Below are positions 43,808 through 51,127 of a stretch of DNA of 64,000 bases, one piece after another (position 1 is the stretch's first letter; each line of letters begins with the position of its first letter). The stretch spans positions 186,001-250,000 of the forward strand of contig NZ_JAJQMN010000002.1 of NCBI RefSeq assembly GCF_028994775.1. Direction: 5' to 3'. The translations under genes were made by a program, and so were the position numbers. Under the pieces are notes generated by a model, which saw only the letters and a program-made list of their open reading frames with translations, was not told where the DNA came from and made no database searches. Source of the DNA: Promicromonospora iranensis (GTDB lineage Bacteria; Actinomycetota; Actinomycetes; Actinomycetales; Cellulomonadaceae).

Positions 43808-45450
43808 GACGCGAGGGCCGCGATCCGCTCGGTCAGCACCCGGGCGCCGACCCCGGACCGCCTCGACGACCCGCCGCGCCGGAGGTCCGCCGACAGGTCG
43901 CGCAGGTGCTCCCGCAGCCGCGCCGACTGCACGGTCTCCGCGATGCTGACCGCCTCGTCGCCCGTCGCGCACGCGGCGTCGAGGTCGCCCGCCCTGGCGT
44001 GCGCCTGAGCCGCCCGGCTCAGGAACAGTCCGTGCGTGCGGCGCTCGCCGGCGCGGTCGGCCTGGATCGCGTGCCCGAAGCTCTCGACGGCGAGGGCCGT
44101 GTTGCCGAGCGCGAGGTGCGCCGACCCGGACTGCCCGTGGATCTCTCCCTCGTTCATCCAGTACAACCAGTGCGGGTCGTCCTCGCCGCGGCCACGGGCA
44201 CACAGCTCCGAGGCCTCGCCGAGCGCCCGGCGTGCCGCCTCGCCCTCGCCCGCGGCGGCATGGCCGCGCGCCTGACGGGTGAGCAGCGTCGCCGACAGGT
44301 GAGGTGCGTCGAGCCGGGCGATCCGACGTCGGCCCGCCTCGGCGGCGCGGACGGCGTCGCGCGGGTCGCCGCTGGAGTAGCCGTGGATCGCGAGGTAGGA
44401 CAGCGCCCCGGCACCGAGCCGGTCGTCGGCGGCCGCATGCGCGGCGCGCAGACCCGCGAGCATGTACGCGCGCGCCGCGTCCGGACGTCCCGCGTCGAAC
44501 GCGAACCAGCCGGCCTGCGTAGCGGTGTCGGCAGCGACGGCGGTGAGCCGGCGGCCCGTCACCTCGTCGTACGTGCTGCGCTCCAGGACGCGGACGACCA
44601 GGGCGAGGTGGGCGCGGGCCAGGTCGGCCACCGCCCCGCTGCCCGAGCCCTTGTCCATGACCCGCAGCTCGTCCAGCGTGCCCTGCAGGTGTCCGCACAG
44701 CTCGTGCGACACCCGGGTGCCGGCGGTGGCGCGCCGCAGCGGCTCGGCCTGCTCGGCGTCCCAGCGCTGGATCATCGAGTTCAGCGCGATGCCGGACGCC
44801 GGCCGCGGAGTGTCGGTCCCCGCTGCCTCGGCCATCGCCGTGGCCGACACGGGGCCGTTGGCGTCCGTGGGCAGCCAGTCCGCCGTGTTGTCGGCGACGT
44901 GCGCGAGGCGGAGCGCGGTGAGCATGCGGTCCGCCGTCCACGGCAGCATCGGGTCCGGCGCCGTGGGCGTCACCGGCTCCGGCTCCGGCGCGGTCTGGCC
45001 GGACGCGGCGGTGCGTGCGGGAGCGGCGGCGTCCGGCAGCGGGCTGATCCCGGGGAGCGGGAGCCGGACGAGGTCCGGCGGTGTGCCCAGGCCCGTGAGG
45101 AACTGGACCACCCGCGAGACGTCGGTGAGGCGGCGGTCACCGCACTCGAGCATCGACAGGTAGGACTGGCTCAGCCCGGTCAGGGCCGCCACATCTTCCT
45201 GGCGCAGCGGGACGAGCTGCCGCACCATGCGGCTGACCTGCCCGAAGTCCCAGTCCGCGAGGGCTGACCGGACGGCTTCGTCCTGCCAGACCCGCGTCGG
45301 CACGCTGGGCAGTGAGACCACGGGCACTGACTCGGTGCGCCGGCACGCGGCGCAGCGAGCTTCGGAGTTGTAACGGCTGAGTACACAACCGCATCGGGCG
45401 CAAGTGCGAACGGTGGCACGAGGCAACGGGGGCTCCTGAGGGTCCGGCAT
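43804..45450 (-). CDS. Zinc-ribbon/XRE transcriptional regulator with helical-repeat C-terminus
   Basis: 548 aa. The N-terminus has a Cys cluster (C17, C20, C22, C33, C36: 'TCARCGCVLSRYNSEARCAAC') of zinc-ribbon type, followed by an XRE helix-turn-helix at about 75-120 ('LVPLRQEDVAALTGLSQSYLSMLECGDRRLTD'). A Pro/Ala linker leads to about 350 residues of TPR-like helical repeats ('AADTATQAGWFAFDAGRPDAARAYMLAGLRAA', 'LGNTALAVESFGHAIQADRAGE'). Similar XRE-TPR regulators are numerous in Streptomyces-like actinobacteria; the zinc ribbon is a less usual addition. It is coupled to the HAD phosphatase. Confidence 0.87.
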   Translation of the reverse strand: MPDPQEPPLPRATVRTCARCGCVLSRYNSEARCAACRRTESVPVVSLPSVPTRVWQDEAVRSALADWDFGQVSRMVRQLVPLRQEDVAALTGLSQSYLSMLECGDRRLTDVSRVVQFLTGLGTPPDLVRLPLPGISPLPDAAAPARTAASGQTAPEPEPVTPTAPDPMLPWTADRMLTALRLAHVADNTADWLPTDANGPVSATAMAEAAGTDTPRPASGIALNSMIQRWDAEQAEPLRRATAGTRVSHELCGHLQGTLDELRVMDKGSGSGAVADLARAHLALVVRVLERSTYDEVTGRRLTAVAADTATQAGWFAFDAGRPDAARAYMLAGLRAAHAAADDRLGAGALSYLAIHGYSSGDPRDAVRAAEAGRRRIARLDAPHLSATLLTRQARGHAAAGEGEAARRALGEASELCARGRGEDDPHWLYWMNEGEIHGQSGSAHLALGNTALAVESFGHAIQADRAGERRTHGLFLSRAAQAHARAGDLDAACATGDEAVSIAETVQSARLREHLRDLSADLRRGGSSRRSGVGARVLTERIAALAS

Positions 45451-45723
45451 TTCTCTTTTGCCGAGTTCACGGCTCGGATGACCACAGTGGTATCACCCCC
45501 CTGAGGTCCATGCATCCGGACAGTACTAGGTATTTTCTTCCAGACCAGCGGCTACCTGAGAGCGTACGTTTTCGCAGGTCAGCCGTGGTCTTTTTTGGAC
45601 AATCGTCCAACTAGTGCCCGAATTACGCCAATTGTAGACCGGGACAGAACCAACGAAACATGCATAAGCCCAGGTCACTCCGATTAACCGCCCTAGCGGC
45701 CCGTTCCAGGAGGATTCGACGTT
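45451..45723. promoter_or_regulatory. Intergenic region upstream of the zinc-ribbon regulator, no gene seen
   Basis: 273 bases, noticeably AT-richer than the surroundings. They contain TTGGAC-AATC-GTCCAA (45595-45610), a perfect inverted repeat, and ACCAC-A-GTGGT (45481-45491) about 30 nt before the regulator start, a candidate operator for the XRE protein. No open reading frame of note and no clear terminator for the gene at 45724-47073. Confidence 0.4.
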
Positions 45724-47073
45724 TCATCGCGCGAAAACGGACTCCATCGCACGCGCCAGGTACCAAGGATCGACGACGGCGGTGAGCTCGCGCGCCGAGT
45801 GCATCGACAAAATTGGCACCCCGACGTCCACAGTGCGGATGCCCAGACGCGTCGCGGAGATCGGTCCGATCGTCGATCCGCACGGCAGCGCGTTGTTCGA
45901 GACGAACTCCTGGGTTGGCACCCCTGCCGTCGCGCAGGCCACGCTCCACGTCGCGGCGCCGTGCGCGTCCGTGGCGTAGCGCTGGTTCGCGTTGATCTTG
46001 AGGATCGGGCCGCCGCCTGCCACCGGGTGGTTGGCCGGGTCGTGCCGCTCGGCATAGTTCGGGTGCACCGCGTGCCCGACGTCGGACGACACGTGCAGCG
46101 ACCTCGCGAACACCCGCGCCCGCTCGTCCGCCGTGGCGCCCAGGGCCGCCGAGATGCGGGTCAGCACCTCCTCCAGGAACGGTCCCGCCGCGCCCGAGCG
46201 GGACGCGCTGCCGATCTCCTCGTGGTCGAATCCGGCGAACACCTGGATCGAGCCCGCCCCGTTGGTCGAGCCCGGCGAGGACGCCCGCAGGAGTGCCGTC
46301 AGTCCCGCGTGGGTGGAGAGCAGGTTGTCCAGCCGCGCCGAGGCGAACAGCGCCTGCCCGGCGCCGAAGGCGCGGGCCGGCTGCGTGTCGGCCAGCACGA
46401 CGTCGTACCCGCCGATGGTCGCCGGGTCGACGCCGGCATCCGCCGCGAGCGCCGCGAGGACATCGGCGCTCTCCGCGTCGCCGAGCCCCCAGACGGGCTG
46501 GGTGTGGCGCTGCTTGTCCAGCGTGAGCCCGTTGTCGTTGACGCCGCGGTCCAGGTGGATGGCGAGCTGCGGGATGCGCAGCATCGGGCCGGTGCGCACG
46601 AGGTGCTCGGTGCCGTCGTGGGTGACGATCCGCCCGGCCAGCTCGAGCTCGCGGTCGAGCCACGAGTTGAGCAGGGGGCCGCCGTACACCTCGACGCCGG
46701 CCTGCCACCAGCCGCCGGCGCCGTGGGTGGTGGGCTTCGGCTTGAGCTTGAAGCCCGTCGAGTCGGTGTGGGCGCCCACGATCGTGAACGCGGTGGTGGG
46801 GCCGGCGGCGTCGGGCAGGGCGAAGGCGATGACCGAGCCGTCCCGGACCACCACGTGGCGACCGCCCGGGGCCACCGCCCAGGCGGCGTCCTCCGCGAGG
46901 CGGGTGAAGCCGGCCGCCTCCGCGCGCCGGGCCACCTCCTCGGCCGCGTGGTAGGACGACGGCGACGCCGCCACGAGGGCGCCGAGGTCCGCGACGTGCG
47001 CGCGGGCTGCGTCCGGGACCACGGAGGGCTGGATGGGGTCGACGGACCGGGCGGGAGATGTCTGGGCAGTCAC
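45724..47073 (-). CDS. apeB: M18-family aminopeptidase
   Basis: A 449-aa dodecameric metallo-aminopeptidase of the aspartyl/lysyl aminopeptidase I family. Metal ligands and catalytic residues are visible in 'IVGAHTDSTGFKLKPKP', 'FDHEEIGSASRSGAAG' (catalytic Glu pair), the Asp in 'SSDVGHAVHPN', and 'LSMHSARELTAVVD' with the last His. The GTG at 47073 is chosen; the 45 codons of open frame before it have no ribosome site. Expected to be a cytoplasmic enzyme trimming peptides with acidic or neutral N-terminal residues. Confidence 0.93.
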   Translation of the reverse strand: MTAQTSPARSVDPIQPSVVPDAARAHVADLGALVAASPSSYHAAEEVARRAEAAGFTRLAEDAAWAVAPGGRHVVVRDGSVIAFALPDAAGPTTAFTIVGAHTDSTGFKLKPKPTTHGAGGWWQAGVEVYGGPLLNSWLDRELELAGRIVTHDGTEHLVRTGPMLRIPQLAIHLDRGVNDNGLTLDKQRHTQPVWGLGDAESADVLAALAADAGVDPATIGGYDVVLADTQPARAFGAGQALFASARLDNLLSTHAGLTALLRASSPGSTNGAGSIQVFAGFDHEEIGSASRSGAAGPFLEEVLTRISAALGATADERARVFARSLHVSSDVGHAVHPNYAERHDPANHPVAGGGPILKINANQRYATDAHGAATWSVACATAGVPTQEFVSNNALPCGSTIGPISATRLGIRTVDVGVPILSMHSARELTAVVDPWYLARAMESVFAR

Positions 47074-47140
47074 CGAGCCATTATGTCGTCCCGCCGCCCG
47101 AGCACTTTCGCTGCTCGACCGACGGTGGGCCACGGGTGGG

Positions 47141-48262
47141 TCAGCCGGCCAGGGCCAGGCGGGCATAGGCGAGCGCGACGCCGTCGGGCACGTCGGTGAG
47201 CTCGACACCGGTGGGGCTGCCCGGGACGACCGGATGCGTGTAGCCCCACGGCCCGTCGGTGCGGTCGTGCCCGTCGCACGCGATCTCCCCGGTGACGTCG
47301 CCCCACTCGCCGACCAGCCGGTACGTGATCGCGTCGTCCGGGTCGGACGACGTGCAGCGCGCCTGGAGCTCGTACCGCTCGCCCTCGACCAGGTCGGCGT
47401 CGGGCCGGACGACCCGGTAGGTGTCGTTCCGCTCCCACTGGCCGGTGCGGTCGACCACCGCGCTGGCGAGCGCGTGCTCGGGGACCAGCGTCTGGTCGGG
47501 GTGCCCCGGCAGGTCGAACGGCACGGGCGCCTTCAGACCACCCGGCGCCCACCGCGGCCCGCCGTCCACGATCGTCGCCGGCAGCGGGTCTCCCGCCACG
47601 AGCGTGCCCGTCGAGTACTCGACGGTCATCGGGTAGACGTCGTAGGTGCCGTCCGGCAGCCACTGCCCGGCGCCGTCAGCGGCGCACGACGAGGTCCGGT
47701 CCTCCTGGGCCTGCGGTCCGGTGTCCTCGTGCGCGAGGTACATGGGGTACTCGTCCCAGCCACCGAGGTCGACGACCGTGCCGTCCTGGTCGACCCACAC
47801 GAACGTGGGCGAGTTCAGGTCGTCCTCCGGAGCGTCGCCGCCTGCGGCGTCGGCCGCTCGCAGCGGCAGGGCGGAGTGCGTGGACCACGCGCCCTCGTAG
47901 TGCACGGACTCGGTGCTCAGGTCGCCGGTGGCGGCCAGCCGCACGTGCTCGGCGAAGGTGAGGTCGGCGAGGTCCGCTCCGCACTCCAGCGCGGTGCCGA
48001 CCAGGAGCTCCGGCTGGTCCACGGCCAGGGGCGGCGCGTCGGACGACGCCGCCTGCTCCGACCACGACGACAGCGGCGTCGGCAGGCCGGCCGCGGCGAG
48101 CTGCGTCGTGCCCAGGACGGATGCTCCGGCCAGGGCCAGCACACCGCCGCAGACGGCGGCCGTCCGAGCTGTCCGGCGCCGGCGCGGCCCGGGGGCAGTC
48201 GCTGTCGTCGAACCCGTCCGGCCCTGCGGGCCGTCGCCCTGACCGCGGTGGTCGTTGCTCAT
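47141..48262 (-). CDS. Membrane-anchored ectodomain protein, orphan paralogue of the sigma-linked family
   Basis: 373 aa: a short cytoplasmic N-terminus with RRRRTART, one transmembrane helix (about 36-58) and an external region. The external part has module A ('ECGADLADL', 'FVWVDQDGTVVDLGG', 'SSCAADG', 'LPDGTYDVYPM') and module B ('RCTSSDPDD', 'EIACDG', 'VPDGVALAYARLA'). Both modules recur in the sigma-linked proteins at 48399-50174 and 54521-56248. Unlike those, no sigma gene precedes it: the upstream neighbour ends at 48399 and a terminator lies between. A CAACG/CGT promoter is also absent upstream. Function unknown; it may be a competing or accessory sensor. Confidence 0.75.
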   Translation of the reverse strand: MSNDHRGQGDGPQGRTGSTTATAPGPRRRRTARTAAVCGGVLALAGASVLGTTQLAAAGLPTPLSSWSEQAASSDAPPLAVDQPELLVGTALECGADLADLTFAEHVRLAATGDLSTESVHYEGAWSTHSALPLRAADAAGGDAPEDDLNSPTFVWVDQDGTVVDLGGWDEYPMYLAHEDTGPQAQEDRTSSCAADGAGQWLPDGTYDVYPMTVEYSTGTLVAGDPLPATIVDGGPRWAPGGLKAPVPFDLPGHPDQTLVPEHALASAVVDRTGQWERNDTYRVVRPDADLVEGERYELQARCTSSDPDDAITYRLVGEWGDVTGEIACDGHDRTDGPWGYTHPVVPGSPTGVELTDVPDGVALAYARLALAG

Positions 48263-48340
48263 GGTGCGCCTCCTTGATGTGACCGGCTCAGGCCGGTCGC
48301 GTCTGCCAGTGCTTCCCTGGCTTTCACCCCCTAGGACGCA

Positions 48341-48375
48341 CGACGCCTCCGGACCGTTGGGTTCCGGAGGCGTCG
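48341..48375 (-). terminator. Hairpin terminator of the first sigma operon
   Basis: CGACGCCTCCGGA, 9-base loop, TCCGGAGGCGTCG: a perfect 13-bp stem 24 nt past the stop at 48399. Confidence 0.85.
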
Positions 48376-48398
48376 CAGCTCGTTCAGGTGCTCGCGGG

Positions 48399-50174
48399 CT
48401 ACTCGCGGGCGAACGACCCGACGGCGGAGAAGGCCTTCCAGGTGCCGTCCTCGTGGATGCTCACGGTCATGCCCTGGTACCCGAACTGGACGTTCGCCCG
48501 CTGCGCCGCCGCCTCGTCGGCCGTGAGCAGACCCGCGTCCACCACCTCCCGCCAGGCCTCGTCGGAGCCGGCGAACTCGTCCAGCGCCACCCGGGGCCAC
48601 ACGACGGTCTCGGATATCTGCCCGCCCTCGACCGACTGCTCGGCGCGAACCCCGCCGGTGGTGCCGCCCAGCAGCGCGGCCAGCGTCCGGTACGGCAGCG
48701 CGGCCGTCTCGGGAAGCGCGAAGGTCGCCTCCGGGGCCTCCATGGGGAGCATCAGCTCGGCCCCGGATGCCGTCGCCAGCTCGATCAGCCGTCCGGAGTC
48801 GCAGCCGCGGGCCGCCTCCAGGATCGCCTCGGCGGTCTCCCCCGCGGCACCGTCCGGCAGGCTCGGGGCGTCGTCGGGGCTCTCGAACCCGTCCGCCGAG
48901 CAGTCTCCCGCCGCGGCCCTGGCCGCGGTGCCGGCGCCTGCCGAGGGCGCGAGCACCGCCCAGAGCCGAGCCACGCCATCAGGCACGACCTGCCCGAACG
49001 GCACCTGGATGTCGAGCGCACCCTCGCTGATGCCGAGGGCACCGAACGGTAGGACGGTCTCGTTGCCGTCGCAGGTGACCACGCCGGACCTGACCGCCTG
49101 ACCGGTGCTCTGCTGCACCACCTCGAGCGGCACGGTGTCACCCGGGTCGGAGCTCTCGCACCGCGCGGTGAGCGACACGGCGGGTGCCGGCGGGTAGCCC
49201 CGGTGGGTCAGGCCCACCGTGCCCCATCGAGTGCTGCGGTCCAGCTCGAACCGCGCGAGCTCGCCGTCGATCGGCGCCGGGGTCTCGATCGTCGACTCGC
49301 CGCCTCGGTTCCCGGTCAGCATGTGCGCGCCCTCGGCGTCGATCCGAACCGGCACCGGGTCGCTCACCACCGTCGCCCGGTCGCCCGAGCCGACCTGCGG
49401 GAACGCGACGACCCGCACCTCGTACTCCCCTGCGGGCAGCGGCGACGCGTAGACCGGGTCGCCCTTCGTCCCGGACGGCGAGCAGGACGACCCCGCGGCG
49501 CCCTCGGCCTCGAGGTAGCCCGCGGGGTCGGACCCGATCAAGGGCGCACGCCCCGGCTCGCCGGCCGAGTCGAACGGGTCGGGACCCAGGTCCACGACCG
49601 CGCCGTCCTGGCTCCACACCAGCGCGAGCGTGGAGTTGAGCACGACCGGCCCGTCGTCGATCGTCGCCGCCATGCCCCACGACGTGGTCGGCTCGCCGCC
49701 CATGTCGGTCGTCCGGGCGTAGATGTCACCGGCCGGCGCCACCGACCAGCCCGACGCCGTGGTCTCCAGGTCGGCCGCCGGCATGCCGCACGTCAGGTCG
49801 CTCCACGCGAGCCAGGCCGGCTGGTGCCCGTCCTTGAGCTTGAAGTCGGGCGCGGGTGCCTGCACGACCGGCCGCGCGGACGCGGACGTTCCCGGAAGCA
49901 CCTCGGACTGGTCGGGGGAAACGGGCGCGAGCTGCCCCGCCCCGAGCACCAGCGCACCGGCCAGGGCGAGCGCGCCACCGCCGAGCCCGCCGAGCTTCGC
50001 CGCCCGACGCCGCCGCACCCGCCTGCTCATCGCCGTCATGGCCGCGGCGGGCCCGGTCGGGGACGCAGGGTCCACGCCGTCGGCCATCGCGCTGAAGGTC
50101 TGCTTCAGGAGGCCTGCCTCCGCCGGGTCAGACCAGCCGTGGTCCGGACCCGCGCCGTCGTCGTGCTGGTTCAT
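48399..50174 (-). CDS. Membrane-anchored ectodomain partner of SigE-family sigma factor (locus 1)
   Basis: 591 aa. A short cytoplasmic N-terminus of about 58 residues ends in VRRRRAAK; one helix follows (about 61-83), then a stalk and external modules: A ('TCGMPAADLETTASGWSVAPAGDIYAR', 'LVWSQDGAVVDLGP', 'SSCSPSG', 'LPAGEYEVRVVAF'), B ('RCESSDPGD', 'VTCDG', 'VPDGVARLWAVLAP') and C, about 170 residues beginning 'GDCSADGF' and containing 'VVWPRVALDEFAGSDEAW'. It starts within the stop of the sigma gene (ATGA). No HxxxCxxC anti-sigma motif is present in the cytoplasmic part. I infer it controls or is controlled by that sigma factor; an alternative is that it is merely the main product of the sigma operon. 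Confidence 0.8.
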   Translation of the reverse strand: MNQHDDGAGPDHGWSDPAEAGLLKQTFSAMADGVDPASPTGPAAAMTAMSRRVRRRRAAKLGGLGGGALALAGALVLGAGQLAPVSPDQSEVLPGTSASARPVVQAPAPDFKLKDGHQPAWLAWSDLTCGMPAADLETTASGWSVAPAGDIYARTTDMGGEPTTSWGMAATIDDGPVVLNSTLALVWSQDGAVVDLGPDPFDSAGEPGRAPLIGSDPAGYLEAEGAAGSSCSPSGTKGDPVYASPLPAGEYEVRVVAFPQVGSGDRATVVSDPVPVRIDAEGAHMLTGNRGGESTIETPAPIDGELARFELDRSTRWGTVGLTHRGYPPAPAVSLTARCESSDPGDTVPLEVVQQSTGQAVRSGVVTCDGNETVLPFGALGISEGALDIQVPFGQVVPDGVARLWAVLAPSAGAGTAARAAAGDCSADGFESPDDAPSLPDGAAGETAEAILEAARGCDSGRLIELATASGAELMLPMEAPEATFALPETAALPYRTLAALLGGTTGGVRAEQSVEGGQISETVVWPRVALDEFAGSDEAWREVVDAGLLTADEAAAQRANVQFGYQGMTVSIHEDGTWKAFSAVGSFARE

Positions 50175-50794
50175 CGCACTGCCCTTTCTGCTGTGGCCGA
50201 TCCGGCCGGTCCTGTCGTGGCCGTCCCGGCCGGATCCAGCACGTCCCGCAGGACGTGCAGCGCGTCATGGAGGTGGCGCTTGACGGTGCCCGGAGCGTTC
50301 CCGAGCGTCTCCGCCACCTGGTCGATGGTCATGTCCTCGAAGTAGCGCAGCACCACGCACGCCCGCTGCCGGGGCGAGAGGCGGGAGAGCGCCTGCACCA
50401 CGTCCGCGCGGGCCGTGATGCCCGAGTCGGGGAACCGCACGTGGTCGTCCGTGGCGATCCTGGGTTCGATGTCCGCCCACCTCTTGCGGCGGCGCCAGCC
50501 GTCCAGGTACAGGTTCAGCACCATGCGGCGCACGTACGCCTCGGCGTACTCCACGGCCCGCCGCTCGGGCGGGGCTCCCGGCCGGTGCGGCCCGTTCAAC
50601 GGCACGGTGCGCATTCCCGACGCCGCGGCCCCGCGCCGACCACCCGGCCGCACCAGACGGGAGCAGTACTTGACCAACGCCTCCTGCACCAGGTCCTCGG
50701 CCTGCCGGACATCGCCGCACAACGTGTACGCGTACCCGACGAGCACGCTGCCACGCTGCGCGGCAAGCATCTCCAGGTCTTCGTGCCAGCCCAT
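50171..50794 (-). CDS. SigE-family ECF RNA polymerase sigma factor (locus 1)
   Basis: A 207-aa sigma-70 family protein with region 2 ('VGYAYTLCGDVRQAEDLVQEALVKYCSRL') and region 4 ('LSPRQRACVVLRYFEDMTIDQVAETLGNAPGTVKRHLHDAL'). The pattern 'R.G.L..YAY.L.GD...AEDLVQ' is that of the actinobacterial SigE family (TIGR02983). AAGGAG precedes the ATG at 50794, and the stop overlaps the partner start. A CAACC-16-CGTC promoter lies 33 nt upstream of the start. Linker residues between regions 2 and 4 include an insertion rich in Arg/Gly/Pro, as in the other four copies. Confidence 0.9.
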   Translation of the reverse strand: MGWHEDLEMLAAQRGSVLVGYAYTLCGDVRQAEDLVQEALVKYCSRLVRPGGRRGAAASGMRTVPLNGPHRPGAPPERRAVEYAEAYVRRMVLNLYLDGWRRRKRWADIEPRIATDDHVRFPDSGITARADVVQALSRLSPRQRACVVLRYFEDMTIDQVAETLGNAPGTVKRHLHDALHVLRDVLDPAGTATTGPAGSATAERAVR

Positions 50795-50826
50795 TGCCGG
50801 CTCCTTCCTGCTGTCCTGACCGTATC

Positions 50827-50853
50827 GACGAACCAACGGGCCGCCAGGTTGGG
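50827..50853 (-). promoter_or_regulatory. ECF-type promoter P1 of sigma locus 1
   Basis: Minus strand: CCCAACC (50853-50847), 16-nt spacer, CGTC (50830-50827). Same layout as P2-P5. Confidence 0.6.
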
Positions 50854-51127
50854 GCAGACCGGCATCGGGCTTCGAACCCCTGCCCGAGCTGACCGAGGCT
50901 CCGCCCCCTGAACCGGGCGATGCTCCCCCTGAAGCGGGCCAGCGCGGCCCCGATGCTGACTGTCGTTCAGCAGGCGCAGGACAGCCGTTATCGGATGAGT
51001 GACGGCCCTGCCGAGCCTGCTGAACACAGGTCAGCACACGGGACCGGAGGGCCGAGTTGCCGCAGGCGGTCGCAACGCATGTGCCGACGCACTTCTGGTG
51101 TGGGTCTCTCGCAGGTGAGGATGGGGC
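50854..51127. other. Intergenic region between sigma locus 1 and the MpaB-like gene
   Basis: With P1 it makes up the 333-base gap between divergent genes. No gene is seen. It has several short inverted motifs (for example GTTCAGCAGGC at 50963-50973 against GCCTGCTGAAC at 51016-51026, perfect 11-base arms 42 bases apart) that could be an operator pair or a stem. Confidence 0.4.
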
